Source: Dyella caseinilytica (GTDB lineage Bacteria; Pseudomonadota; Gammaproteobacteria; Xanthomonadales; Rhodanobacteraceae). Taken from it: a DNA stretch of 64,000 bases. Positions 35,030 through 44,312 of this stretch are shown piece after piece. Where the stretch lies: assembly GCF_016865235.1 (NCBI RefSeq), contig NZ_CP064030.1, positions 3,534,001 through 3,598,000 of the forward strand. The letters are read 5' to 3'. The notes under the pieces are model-generated. The model was not told the DNA's origin. It made no database searches and was given only the letters and a program-made list of their open reading frames with translations. Every line of letters starts with the position of its first letter. The stretch's first letter is position 1. The position numbers and the translations under genes were made by a program.

Positions 35030-35862
35030 GCCGCACCATCCCTGAAACCGAGGGCCTGCGCGTAGTCGCCTGCCGGATACTGGAACGGCACCGGACCATC
35101 CGCTTCGCCGCCGAAGAACTGGCGCGTCCAAGGCGAACCGTCGTCGGCAATGGTGTTGGGATTGCCCTGCGCCACCACTTTGCCGTTGGCGATCAGATAG
35201 ATGTGATCGGCCACTTCCTTGATCGCGGCCAGTTCGTGCGCCACCACCACACTGGTGATGCCGAGCGTGTCATTGAGCGTGCGGATCAGCTTCATCACCT
35301 GGTTCAGCGCGATCGGATCCAGGCCAACGAAGGGCTCGTCATACAGGATCAGCATGGGATCGAACACGATCGCACGCGCCAGCGCCACCCGTCGCGCCAT
35401 GCCGCCGGACAGCTCGCTGGGCGTCAGCGAAGCCGCGCCGCGCAACCCAACGGCCTGCAACTTGGTCAGCACGATGTTACGAATCAGCACTTCCGGCAGC
35501 TTGGTGTGCTGGCGCAAGGGGAACGCCACGTTTTCGAACACGTCGAAATCGGTCAGCAGCGCGGAGTTCTGGAACAGGTAGCCGATGCGCTCGCGCAGCT
35601 CGAACAGCTGATCCCGGCTCAGCTCCGGCACGTTCAGGCCATCGACCCGCACCTCGCCCTTGCTGCCGCGCATCTGGCCGGTGATGTGCTTGAGCAGGGT
35701 GGTCTTGCCGGTGCCGCTGGGCCCCATGATGGCAGTCACCTTGCCGCGCGGGATATCCATGTCCAGGGCGTCGAACACGGTCTTGCCGCTGAGCACCGTG
35801 GTGAGGCCACGGATGCGCACCAGTGCGCGATCGTCAGGCTTGGCAGAGACGGTATCAATCAT
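35026..35862 (-). CDS. mlaF: MlaF ATPase
   Basis: The 278-residue ABC ATPase of MlaFEDB has Walker A GPSGTGKTT, signature LSGGMARR, Walker B LILYDEPFVGLDP, and VVAHELAAI in place of the usual THD switch, all typical of Mla/Ttg2A proteins. The C-terminus extends past the ATPase core (TRQFFGGEADGPVPFQYPAGDY), the part that wraps a neighbouring MlaF and contacts MlaB. It starts the operon 94 bp after gmk on the same strand. Confidence 0.96.
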   Translation of the reverse strand: MIDTVSAKPDDRALVRIRGLTTVLSGKTVFDALDMDIPRGKVTAIMGPSGTGKTTLLKHITGQMRGSKGEVRVDGLNVPELSRDQLFELRERIGYLFQNSALLTDFDVFENVAFPLRQHTKLPEVLIRNIVLTKLQAVGLRGAASLTPSELSGGMARRVALARAIVFDPMLILYDEPFVGLDPIALNQVMKLIRTLNDTLGITSVVVAHELAAIKEVADHIYLIANGKVVAQGNPNTIADDGSPWTRQFFGGEADGPVPFQYPAGDYAQALGFRDGAA

Positions 35863-35956
35863 GGGGAGGGGACGGCATCCAAAGTGGGCAAGTTAACTGA
35901 AGTGGGCATCCAATGCTATACGGACCGGTGTAGTAATCCCCCGACCAGGAAAGAAC

Positions 35957-36586
35957 CTAATTGTCGGCCAATAGTTCCTGGATCAAGGTCTCGTGCCGCT
36001 GACATTGGGGTGCCGAACGCAGGCGCACAGCCCGAACGATGGCCTGAAGCCCGTCCAACGCGTCCTCAAAACGATCGTTGACGATGATGTAATCGAACTC
36101 GTGGGCATGAGCGATCTCCCCCCGCGAGTTGCGCAACCGCCGCTCGATCACCTCGGCGCTGTCCGAGCCGCGGCCACGCAGGCGGCGCTCCAGCTCGGCC
36201 CGCGAGGGTGGCAGGATGAAGACGCTGACGCAATCAGGCTTGGTCTTGCGGATCTGTGCGGCACCCTGCCAATCGATCTCCAGCAGGACGTCGCTACCCT
36301 GCTGGAGCAGGTCCTGCACCGTCTTGCTGGAGGTGCCATAGAAATTGCCATGCACCTCGGCGTGTTCGAGAAAGATGCCTTCGGCCACTTCGCGCTCGAA
36401 CTCGGTGCGCTCGACGAAATAGTAATGACGCCCGTACTGCTCGCCCGGACGCGGCGGCCGCGTCGTATGCGAAATCGACAGGGAGATGCCCGGCTCGCGC
36501 TCCAGCAAGGCATTGACCAGCGTGGATTTGCCCGCACCGGAAGGTGCGGCGACGATGAATAGCGTGCCGCTGCTATCAGGCGACAT
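35957..36586 (-). CDS. gmk: Guanylate kinase
   Basis: The 209-residue enzyme phosphorylates GMP to GDP. It shows the P-loop APSGAGKST (residues 14-22), ISHTTRPPRPGEQYGRHYYFVERTEFE with the GMP site, LLEIDWQGAAQIRKTKPDCVSVFILPPS, and the lid arginines. It follows yicC on the same strand (93 bp, with a repeat remnant between), a common bacterial order. The usual gmk-rpoZ linkage is broken by the mla genes. Confidence 0.97.
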   Translation of the reverse strand: MSPDSSGTLFIVAAPSGAGKSTLVNALLEREPGISLSISHTTRPPRPGEQYGRHYYFVERTEFEREVAEGIFLEHAEVHGNFYGTSSKTVQDLLQQGSDVLLEIDWQGAAQIRKTKPDCVSVFILPPSRAELERRLRGRGSDSAEVIERRLRNSRGEIAHAHEFDYIIVNDRFEDALDGLQAIVRAVRLRSAPQCQRHETLIQELLADN

Positions 36587-36603
36587 GATGCGAAGCTCCT
36601 TCG

Positions 36604-36642
36604 CGCCCTCGCCCTGTCGGGGAGAGGATCGGAGTGAGGGGC
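36604..36642. repeat. Partial CTCTCCCC-type intergenic repeat
   Basis: A half copy of the repeat seen at 22866-23043, ending GGAGTGAGGGG, lies in the gap between yicC and gmk. Confidence 0.55.
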
Positions 36643-36679
36643 TTCCGCTCGCGCGGTATAACCGTGATGCGCGGCGTTT

Positions 36680-37537
36680 TCATTCGATGTTCTGCACCTG
36701 TTCGCGCATCTGTTCGATCAGTACTTTCAGCTCCACCGCCGCATTGGTGCTGCGCGCGTCGATCGATTTGGAACCCAGCGTGTTCGCCTCGCGATTGAAT
36801 TCCTGCATCAGGAAATCCAGCCGCCGGCCCACCGGTTCCTTCAGGCCGAGCACGCGGCGCGTCTCTGTGATGTGCGTGCTGAGCCGGTCCAGCTCTTCAT
36901 CCACATCGGAACGCGTGACCTGCAGCACCAATTCCTGCTCCAGACGCCCCGGATCGGCCGGCTGCTTGAGATCGGCAAGGCGCGATTCCAGGCGCGTACG
37001 CAGTGCGGCGCGAATCTCCGGCATCCAGGTGCGTACGTCCGCCACGATGCGTGCGACGCCGTCCAGCCGCTCCCGAAGGATATCGCCCAGCTTGTTGCCC
37101 TCACGCTCACGGGTGGCAGCCAAAGCGTCGAGTGCACGATCCAGCACACCGAGCAGAGCCGCCTGCTGCACTTCTTGATCCACCTCGGCATGCTGCAGCA
37201 CGCCGGGAAAGCGCAGCAGTTCGGTGAATTCGATGCGCATACGCGGGAAGCGGGCTTCCATATCCAGCGCCAGTTCCGACAGCCGCGCCACCATGGTGGT
37301 ATCGACCTGCAGCGATTCGCCCCGCGACTCGCCACGCCGCACAATCACATCGACCTTGCCGCGCGACAGCCGGGCCGCAATGCGCTCGCGCAAAGCCGGC
37401 TCGAAGCTGCGAAGCTCTTCCGGCAGGCGCGGGCTGATTTCCAGGTAGCGATGATTGACCGTACGCAACTCGCAAGTTAGCGCCCCGGTTGGGGTCACGG
37501 CCTCAGCAGAGGCGTAGGCAGTCATGCTGCGAATCAT
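36680..37537 (-). CDS. yicC: YicC family protein (endoribonuclease)
   Basis: The 285-residue protein has the invariant N-terminus MIRSMTAYASAE and the C-terminal DUF1732 block VGRRLDFLMQEFNREANTLGSKSIDARSTNAAVELKVLIEQMREQVQNIE. E. coli YicC is an RNase that promotes degradation of the small RNA RyhB and related substrates, so a role in RNA turnover is likely. The ATG at 37537 matches the family start. The frame continues to 37591. It is divergent from rph (77 bp), another RNA-processing enzyme. Confidence 0.93.
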   Translation of the reverse strand: MIRSMTAYASAEAVTPTGALTCELRTVNHRYLEISPRLPEELRSFEPALRERIAARLSRGKVDVIVRRGESRGESLQVDTTMVARLSELALDMEARFPRMRIEFTELLRFPGVLQHAEVDQEVQQAALLGVLDRALDALAATREREGNKLGDILRERLDGVARIVADVRTWMPEIRAALRTRLESRLADLKQPADPGRLEQELVLQVTRSDVDEELDRLSTHITETRRVLGLKEPVGRRLDFLMQEFNREANTLGSKSIDARSTNAAVELKVLIEQMREQVQNIE

Positions 37538-37614
37538 GGTGCGAGGTGATCCCGGGCGATGGAGAAAGGGGGCAATGGTAAACTGTCCCACCCTGACTTG
37601 CCCAACACGACCTT

Positions 37615-38343
37615 ATGACAGTGTCCCGCCCGAGCGGCCGCGCCCATGACCAGCTGCGCCCTATCACCATCGAGCGGCGTTACACCCGCCACGCCGAAGG
37701 TTCGGTGCTGATCGCCTTCGGCGATACCCGCGTGTTGTGCACCGCCAGCATCGAAGACCGCCTGCCTCCCTGGCTGCGCGGCAAAGGCGAAGGCTGGGTC
37801 ACTGCCGAATACGGCATGCTTCCACGTGCCACCTCCACCCGTACGCAGCGTGAGGCCACGCGCGGCAGCCAAGGCGGACGCACGATGGAAATCCAGCGCC
37901 TGATCGGTCGCAGTCTGCGTGCCTGCATCGATCGCCAAGCCCTGGGCGAGCGTGTCATCACCCTGGATTGCGATGTACTGCAAGCCGACGGAGGCACCCG
38001 CACTGCCGCTATCACCGGTGCCTATGTGGCATTGGTCGACGCGGTCAATGTGTTGATGAAGCGGGAGAACCTGCGGCGCAATCCCGTCATCGGCGCGGTA
38101 GCCGCGGTATCGGTGGGCGTCTACCAAGGCGCGCCGGTGCTGGATCTGGACTACGCCGAAGATGCCAATTGCGACACCGACATGAACGTCGTGATGAACG
38201 ACGGGGGCGGCTTCATCGAGGTGCAAGGTACCGCTGAAGGACACGCTTTCCGCCGCAACGACATGAATGCCATGCTCGAACTGGCCGAGAAAGGCATCAG
38301 TGAGCTGATCGCACTTCAGCGCTCGGCACTGGAATCACACTGA
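37615..38343 (+). CDS. rph: Ribonuclease PH
   Basis: The 242-residue phosphorolytic 3'-5' exoribonuclease trims tRNA 3' ends. The start RPSGRAHDQLRPITIERRYTRHAEGSVLIAFGDTRVLC is diagnostic. The phosphate site region RTQREATRGSQGGRTMEIQRLIGRSLRA is intact, and so is the acidic DLDYAEDANCDTDMNVV. It heads the run rph-rdgB-hemW, with gaps of only 2-3 bp. Confidence 0.97.
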   Translation: MTVSRPSGRAHDQLRPITIERRYTRHAEGSVLIAFGDTRVLCTASIEDRLPPWLRGKGEGWVTAEYGMLPRATSTRTQREATRGSQGGRTMEIQRLIGRSLRACIDRQALGERVITLDCDVLQADGGTRTAAITGAYVALVDAVNVLMKRENLRRNPVIGAVAAVSVGVYQGAPVLDLDYAEDANCDTDMNVVMNDGGGFIEVQGTAEGHAFRRNDMNAMLELAEKGISELIALQRSALESH

Positions 38344-38345
38344 TC

Positions 38346-38945
38346 ATGCAGCGCATCGTTCTCGCCAGCAGCAACCAGGGCAAGCTTGCCGAATTCAACG
38401 CACTGCTTGCGGACAGTCATTTTGAAGTCGTGCCGCAAGGTGAACTTGGTGTAGACGATGCGGAGGAAACCGGCCTTACCTTCGTTGAAAACGCGTTGTT
38501 AAAGGCTCGCCACGCTTCGCGTGTCACCGGACTACCTGCGCTGGCCGACGACTCGGGCCTGTGCGTCGCGCATCTGCGCGGCGCACCCGGCCTCTATTCG
38601 GCGCGTTACACCGGTGTGCACGGTGACAGCACTGCCAATAACGCACGCCTGCTGCGTGAGCTCAATGGCGTGCCCACAGAACAACGCGGCGCGTTCTTTA
38701 TCAGCGTGCTGGCCCTGTTATGGCATGCCGAAGATCCTGCACCATTGATTGCCGAAGGGCGCTGGCATGGCCGCGTCTTGGAAGCGCCTCGCGGTACGCA
38801 TGGCTTCGGTTATGACCCGCTGTTCCTGCCGCACGAACAATTGCTCAGCGCAGCAGAACTGGAGCCCGCCGTAAAAAACCGCCTGAGCCACCGTGCACAG
38901 GCAATGGCCCAACTGCACGCCCACATCGCTGAGTTGCACACCTGA
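38346..38945 (+). CDS. rdgB: XTP/dITP diphosphatase (RdgB/HAM1)
   Basis: The 199-residue enzyme removes deaminated purine nucleotides (dITP, XTP) from the pool. It shows IVLASSNQGKLAEFNALL at the N-terminus, ETGLTFVENALLKARHASRVTGLPALADDSGLCV, and the C-terminal GTHGFGYDPLFLP and KNRLSHRAQAM. It starts 2 bp after the rph stop. Confidence 0.96.
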   Translation: MQRIVLASSNQGKLAEFNALLADSHFEVVPQGELGVDDAEETGLTFVENALLKARHASRVTGLPALADDSGLCVAHLRGAPGLYSARYTGVHGDSTANNARLLRELNGVPTEQRGAFFISVLALLWHAEDPAPLIAEGRWHGRVLEAPRGTHGFGYDPLFLPHEQLLSAAELEPAVKNRLSHRAQAMAQLHAHIAELHT

Positions 38946-38948
38946 TTC

Positions 38949-40112
38949 ATGAACTTGATCGCCCCACCGCTGGCGCTGTACGTCCACATGCCGTGGTGCG
39001 TGAAAAAGTGTCCCTACTGCGACTTCAACTCACACGGCGTGCGCGGTGAACCGCCCTACGCGGCTTATGTGGAAACATTGCTGGCCGATCTCGATGCTGA
39101 TCGCCATGATTTCGGCGGCGCGCTGACAGAAAGACCTATCGTCAGCGTGTTTTTCGGCGGCGGCACGCCCAGCCTGTTCTCGCCCGAACTGATCACTCGC
39201 TTTTTGGATGGCGCACGTGCCCGCCTGCCTTTTGCGGAAGCTTGCGAAATAACGCTGGAAACCAATCCCGGCACGGTCGAACATGGTCGCTTCGACGGTT
39301 ATCTGGCCGCGGGTGTCAATCGCATCTCGTTCGGCATCCAGAGTTTCGATGACGACAAGCTCAAGCGGTTGGGCCGAATCCACTCCGCCAGCGAAGCGGA
39401 AGCCGCCGTGAAGTCGGCGCAGGACGCCGGCATCAGCAACATCAATCTGGATCTGATGTACGCGTTGCCGGAACAGTCCCTCGAAGGCGCGCTGGCTGAT
39501 GTCGATCGCGCGACAGCCTTGCGACCGGCGCATATCTCGCATTACCAGCTCACCCTGGAACCCAACACAGTGTTCGCCGCGCACCCGCCGCCGCTGCCAG
39601 ACGACGACTCAGCCTGGGCCATGCAGGAAGCCTGCGAAGCGCGACTGGCCGGGGCCGGCTATACGCAATATGAAATCTCCGCCTATGCCCAGCCGGGACG
39701 GCGCTGCGAGCACAACCTCAATTACTGGCGCTTCGGCGATTACCTGGGGATCGGCGCCGGCGCCCATGGCAAGGTCACCGACGTTGATGACGGCAAGGTC
39801 TTACGCCGCTGGAAAGTCCGCCACCCCGCTACCTACCTCGAAGCCGCCGGCGCTGCCCCCCGTATTGGCGGCCATGCCGCGGTCGCGGCCGGGGAGCTGC
39901 CTTTCGAATACATGCTCAACGCGCTGCGGCTGATCGACGGCGTTCCGGTAGAGGAATTCCATGCGCGCACCGGCCTGCCCCTGCAGCAGATCGCCAGCCG
40001 CCTCGCCGAAGGCCGCCAGCGCGGCTGGCTGCAAGCCGATCCCAGGCATCTGGGCACCACTTCGCTGGGCCAACGTTTCCTCAACGACGTGATCGCCAGC
40101 TTCCTCGACTGA
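38949..40112 (+). CDS. hemW: Radical SAM protein HemW (heme chaperone)
   Basis: The 387-residue HemN-like radical SAM protein has the cluster motif CVKKCPYCDFNSHG (residues 12-25, CxxxCxxC), a GGGTPS SAM motif, and NRISFGIQSFDDDKLKRLGRIHS. Unlike HemN it lacks the N-terminal extension of coproporphyrinogen dehydrogenase, so it is the HemW type that binds heme and delivers it to respiratory enzymes. The cytochrome bd operon a few genes downstream is a plausible beneficiary, though that link is inference. Confidence 0.94.
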   Translation: MNLIAPPLALYVHMPWCVKKCPYCDFNSHGVRGEPPYAAYVETLLADLDADRHDFGGALTERPIVSVFFGGGTPSLFSPELITRFLDGARARLPFAEACEITLETNPGTVEHGRFDGYLAAGVNRISFGIQSFDDDKLKRLGRIHSASEAEAAVKSAQDAGISNINLDLMYALPEQSLEGALADVDRATALRPAHISHYQLTLEPNTVFAAHPPPLPDDDSAWAMQEACEARLAGAGYTQYEISAYAQPGRRCEHNLNYWRFGDYLGIGAGAHGKVTDVDDGKVLRRWKVRHPATYLEAAGAAPRIGGHAAVAAGELPFEYMLNALRLIDGVPVEEFHARTGLPLQQIASRLAEGRQRGWLQADPRHLGTTSLGQRFLNDVIASFLD

Positions 40113-40188
40113 GTGCAAGCTGTCAGCCTCATGACGGCAACCCGGATACGGCTTACACTTTCCCCTGGGGAAATTCTGGAATTTGGTC

Positions 40189-42594
40189 ATGGATGTCGAA
40201 CCGAGGGTCCATCCGTCTGCCGCCCGCGACCACCATCGCCGTGCTCTCCACGGTGATATGCCGGTGCGTGCGCGACGCCTGATCGATGCAGCCTGCACGC
40301 TGTGCGATCACTGGATCGAGCCAACACTGCGTCTGTGCCTGGACCGGTTCGACAAGCGCCTTTACGACCTGGCCGAAAAATCCCGCAATCATCTCGAGCA
40401 ACAGCGCTGCTTTGACAGCCGCAATCTGATCCAGCAAGGGCGTGATGGTTTTATCCAATCCTTCGCCGCTCGGCTGCGCGACAGTTTCGAAGCGATGGGA
40501 AACACCGATGACGATGACGACGCCTCCCAGCCGCTCAGCCTGCAATCACTGACGCTGCTCGACCGCAACGAACACGAGTTGAATGCCGCGCTGGACAAAC
40601 TTGCCGCACGCACCGAAGCGCACAACGGTGCGTTGCTGTCCGAACTGTCATACCGTCTGGCTGTGCTGGTCGGATCGCCTCCGCTGGAAGGCAAGGCATT
40701 GCCGCCGAGTCCGCAGAACATGGCGCAGATCCTGCGCGAGGTCAGCGAACCGTTCAATCTGCCCATCGAACATCGCCTGATTCTGTTACAGGTATTCGAA
40801 AGCAGTGTCGGCGGCGCGTTGATATCGCTGTATGAAGGCATCAACGCCAAGCTGTTGGCCGATGGCATTCTGCCGAAGCTGCGCGCCTTCGCGGCGACGC
40901 GACCCACTCACGGTCCCGCGCAACCGGGCGTATCGCCCACTACCACCCCGGCGGCGAATCCCACAGCATCGGGAAGCGCGGGCGAGCGTAGTGAGCCCAT
41001 TGCAGTGCTTGAAACACTGCGCGACCTGTTGTCACGCATGCGCACCGGAACGGCCGGTCCTGCTCCAAGCGCTGGTGGTCGCCACGCAACGCAGGAAGAG
41101 CTCCAGCTCGCCTTGTCGGCATTGCAGCAGCACATGGTGCAGGTGACCGACCAGACCAGCCGCGAGTTGCGCAGCGCTCAACGCCTGCACGAAGAACTGC
41201 TGTTGCAACTCAATGCCGGCTTACCCGCTGGCGCTGCGCGCACGCAACTGACTGCGGAACAGGGCGACACGGTGGAGTTGGTCGCCATGTTGTTCGAGCA
41301 GCTCGCAAGCCAATTGCATCACGGCACTGACGCACGCCAATTGCTTGGCAACCTGCAATTGCCGTTGCTGCGTCTTGCCGTAAGCGATCGCGATTTTTTC
41401 AACCAGCACGAACATCCCGCGCGCCAGATGCTGAACAAGCTCGCCGAAGCCATCAACAACTGGCTCGACGGACCGGATGGCGAAACCGACCAGCAGTTGC
41501 TGGCCAAACTGAGTCATCTGGTGGAACGCACCCAGCAGGAGCCACCCTCCGCAGGGCTCTATACCAGCCTGCTGGCGGATATCGAATATCACCTGGCGCA
41601 ACTGTCCCGCAAAGCGCAGGCAGCCGAGCGCCGTCATGTCGAAGCGATGCAAGGCCGCGAGCGCCTGGAGCAAGCACGCCAGCGCGCGGATGAACTGATG
41701 GCCGAACGCTTCAAGCTCGCTTCGCCACGGGGCTTGTTGCGCACATTGCTGGAACGCGCCTGGACCGATGTCCTTGCATTGAATCTTTTGCGGCACGGCG
41801 AGCACAGCGATGCGTTCCGGCAGCAATTGCGCATCACCGATCAATTGCTGGGCCAGTTCCCGGTGACCGACCCGGTCCTGCTGCGCCACGAAGTAGAGAC
41901 CGGCTTGCAGCAGATCGGCATGAACGTCGAAGAAGCCGAACAGGTCGCGCAACGGCTGATCGGTGTGGACAAACAGGTGGCGAGCGCCCCGTCGGAGACG
42001 CTGGCTGAGACGCCCGCGGCAGAGGCCACGCCGCCGCCCCCGCTCACCGAAGCACCTCCCGTTATTGCCGAACAAGCCCCGCCCCAGGCATCCCAACCGG
42101 CGCAGCCCCAACCCGTGGTCGCGGCAAAGCCTATTCCCGCAGCCCCTCCACGCACGGCCGACGCCCCCAGCGCGACCGACCTGGCTATCCGCCTCAAGCA
42201 GCGCCAGCGCCTCGGCGAACACCGTGGGCAGGAAGCGGCACCCGCCACCAATGCCGCTGTGGTGCCCCCACTGGGCTTGCGCGAAGCACGTATCCATAAC
42301 CGGTTGCGCCAGATGCCCTTCGGCAGTTGGTTCGAGTTCACCGATCCGAACACGGGCGAAACCACTCAGCGCAAACTGGCGTGGTTCTCCCCCGTCTCGG
42401 GCAACAGCCTGTTCGTCAATCGCCGCGGCCAGCGTAGCGATGTCATGAACCTGCAGGAGCTGGCGCGAGCCATCGGCAACGGCCGTGTGCGCGAACTGCC
42501 GCCGCAGGACGACAACCTGCTCGACCGTGCCTGGCACGCCCTGACCAACAGCTTGTTGCGGCCTGCTTCGCCCCTGCCGGAAGTCCGCTCATGA
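40189..42594 (+). CDS. DUF1631 family protein
   Basis: The 801-residue cytosolic protein belongs to DUF1631, sometimes misnamed thymidine phosphorylase. It is mostly helical: residues 10-270 hold the N-terminal block (RARRLIDAACTLCDHWIEPTLRLCLDRFD), a middle block covers about 320-610, an Ala/Pro/Gln-rich linker lies near 620-690, and a short C-terminal domain has MPFGSWFEFTDPNTGETTQRKLAWFSP, which resembles the domain that reads PilZ-type regulators. It overlaps the PilZ gene by 4 bases. The biochemical function is unknown, and an effector role in c-di-GMP control is inferred from the pairing. I chose the ATG at 40189 over the TTG at 40183. Confidence 0.85.
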   Translation: MDVEPRVHPSAARDHHRRALHGDMPVRARRLIDAACTLCDHWIEPTLRLCLDRFDKRLYDLAEKSRNHLEQQRCFDSRNLIQQGRDGFIQSFAARLRDSFEAMGNTDDDDDASQPLSLQSLTLLDRNEHELNAALDKLAARTEAHNGALLSELSYRLAVLVGSPPLEGKALPPSPQNMAQILREVSEPFNLPIEHRLILLQVFESSVGGALISLYEGINAKLLADGILPKLRAFAATRPTHGPAQPGVSPTTTPAANPTASGSAGERSEPIAVLETLRDLLSRMRTGTAGPAPSAGGRHATQEELQLALSALQQHMVQVTDQTSRELRSAQRLHEELLLQLNAGLPAGAARTQLTAEQGDTVELVAMLFEQLASQLHHGTDARQLLGNLQLPLLRLAVSDRDFFNQHEHPARQMLNKLAEAINNWLDGPDGETDQQLLAKLSHLVERTQQEPPSAGLYTSLLADIEYHLAQLSRKAQAAERRHVEAMQGRERLEQARQRADELMAERFKLASPRGLLRTLLERAWTDVLALNLLRHGEHSDAFRQQLRITDQLLGQFPVTDPVLLRHEVETGLQQIGMNVEEAEQVAQRLIGVDKQVASAPSETLAETPAAEATPPPPLTEAPPVIAEQAPPQASQPAQPQPVVAAKPIPAAPPRTADAPSATDLAIRLKQRQRLGEHRGQEAAPATNAAVVPPLGLREARIHNRLRQMPFGSWFEFTDPNTGETTQRKLAWFSPVSGNSLFVNRRGQRSDVMNLQELARAIGNGRVRELPPQDDNLLDRAWHALTNSLLRPASPLPEVRS

Positions 42595-42923
42595 ACGAAC
42601 AACGCCGCGCACCACGCAAGCGTCCGGATTACAGCGTGATGGTGACCGACTCGATCAGCGGCCAACCGCTCGGGCACCTGGGCAATCTTTCCAGCAACGG
42701 CATGCTGTTGATCGGCCAGCGCGTACCGCGCAACGAAGCGGTCTACCAGGTGACGCTGCCACTGCCGCGACATGACGGCACCGCATCCACCATCGAAATC
42801 GGTATCCAGGAGCAGTGGCACGAACCGGCCGCGACGCCCGGTCAGACCTGGGCCGGCTACCGCATCATCGCCATCGGCACTGCGGATGCGACGCAATTGG
42901 AGCACTGGTTGCAGCAGGGCTGA
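42591..42923 (+). CDS. PilZ domain protein (c-di-GMP receptor)
   Basis: The 110-residue single-domain PilZ protein carries both c-di-GMP motifs: RxxxR at residues 5-9 (RRAPR) and NxSxxG at about 33-38 (NLSSNG). It is therefore likely to bind the second messenger, unlike the degenerate PilZ of pilus biogenesis. The ATG overlaps the DUF1631 stop (ATGA), so the two are probably translated together and work as a pair. Confidence 0.9.
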   Translation: MNEQRRAPRKRPDYSVMVTDSISGQPLGHLGNLSSNGMLLIGQRVPRNEAVYQVTLPLPRHDGTASTIEIGIQEQWHEPAATPGQTWAGYRIIAIGTADATQLEHWLQQG

Positions 42924-42992
42924 CTCCCGGGACAAGCGGAACGTTGCCAGCGGTTCTAAACTGGCGGGTGAATGCCAACGCCGGAAAGCCGC

Positions 42993-44312
42993 ATGAGCCA
43001 CGATCTCGCCCCGCTGTACGCCCAACACATCGCCACTTTGCGCACGCGCGCCGACAACGCCCTCTCACTGGGTGGTTTTGATCATCTGTTGATCGCCGCC
43101 AGCACGCCGCTGCGCAAGTTTCTCGATGACCAGGATTATCCCTTCGTCTCCAACCCGCATTTTCGTCACTGGCTGCCGTTGACTGACACGCCAGGCAGTT
43201 GGGTGGTTTATACGCCCGGAGAGAAGCCGAAGCTGATCTTCGTGCAGCCGCGCGATTACTGGCATGTTGTGCCCGCTGCACCGCGCGGCTATTGGGTCGA
43301 ACACTTCGATATCACCATCGTGCGCACGGCTGCCGAGGCTGTGGCTGAGTTACCGAAAGGCAAGCGCGCAGTGATTGCGCCGAACTGCCCGGACATCGAG
43401 GGCGTTGAGGTCAACAATCCTCACGCCGTGACGGATTATCTGCACTGGCATCGCAGCTACAAGACAGCTTACGAACTGGCCCTGATGCGTGAAGCGAGTG
43501 TCATTGGTACACGTGCGCATCATGCGGCGGAAAAAGCCTTCCGTGCTGGCGAAAGTGAGTTCGGCATCCAGATGGCCTATCTCGCCGCGGCGCGCCAGAC
43601 CGATGCCGAGCTGCCTTATTCCAACATCGTCTGCCTCAACGAGCATAGTGCGGTCCTGCACTACACCCACTTTGATCGCTTGCCGCCAAAGCAAAGCCGC
43701 TCGTTTCTGATCGACGCAGGTGGCAGCGCCGCCGGTTATGCCAGTGATATCACCCGCACTTATGCCGCAAGCGGCCACAGCGAATTTCAGGCCTTGATCG
43801 ACAGCGTCGAAAAAGCCCAGCTTGGTTTTGTGGCCAAAGTGAAAACCGGGCAAAGTTATCCGGAACTGCATATCCATGCGCATCTCGTGCTGGCAAATGT
43901 GCTGCGCGAGCATGGCGTGATCCGCATGAGTGCGGAAAGCGCGGTGCAATCCGGCGTCACGTCCACCTTCTTTCCACATGGCCTGGGTCACCCGATCGGT
44001 CTGCAGGTGCACGATGTAGCAGGCTTCCAGTCCAGCGAAACCGGCGGCAGCATTCCGCGTCCGGAAGGTCACCCGTATCTGCGCATGACCCGCGTGCTGG
44101 AGCCTGGCATGGTGGTCACCATCGAGCCGGGCCTCTATTTCATCGACATGCTGCTGGAAGAACTGCGCAGCAAACCGGAGTCCAAGGATGTCGATTGGAG
44201 CAAGGTCGACGCCTTCCGTCCTTATGGCGGCATTCGCATCGAGGACGATGTCGTGTGCACTCACGGCGAGCCGGAAAATCTCACGCGCGACGCTTTTGCA
44301 AAGTTGAACTAA
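42993..44312 (+). CDS. pepQ: Xaa-Pro dipeptidase (prolidase)
   Basis: The 439-residue M24 metallopeptidase cleaves X-Pro dipeptides. Five metal ligands are visible in order: FLIDAGGSAAGYASDITRTY (two Asp), GLGHPIGLQVHDV (His), VVTIEPGLYF (Glu) and GGIRIEDDVV (Glu). The segment FLDDQDYPFVSNPHFRHW near the N-terminus is typical of PepQ. I chose the ATG at 42993, since the frame opens 21 bases upstream with no extra similarity. A hairpin at 44324-44360 follows. Confidence 0.95.
   Translation: MSHDLAPLYAQHIATLRTRADNALSLGGFDHLLIAASTPLRKFLDDQDYPFVSNPHFRHWLPLTDTPGSWVVYTPGEKPKLIFVQPRDYWHVVPAAPRGYWVEHFDITIVRTAAEAVAELPKGKRAVIAPNCPDIEGVEVNNPHAVTDYLHWHRSYKTAYELALMREASVIGTRAHHAAEKAFRAGESEFGIQMAYLAAARQTDAELPYSNIVCLNEHSAVLHYTHFDRLPPKQSRSFLIDAGGSAAGYASDITRTYAASGHSEFQALIDSVEKAQLGFVAKVKTGQSYPELHIHAHLVLANVLREHGVIRMSAESAVQSGVTSTFFPHGLGHPIGLQVHDVAGFQSSETGGSIPRPEGHPYLRMTRVLEPGMVVTIEPGLYFIDMLLEELRSKPESKDVDWSKVDAFRPYGGIRIEDDVVCTHGEPENLTRDAFAKLN

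Noticed and set aside
41221..42537. 438-codon open frame antisense to the DUF1631 gene
   Set aside because: It is a shadow of the DUF1631 coding frame, with no ribosome-binding site or recognisable domain.
40189..42594. Thymidine phosphorylase label for the DUF1631 gene
   Set aside because: No phosphorylase motifs are present; the label is a legacy error attached to this family.
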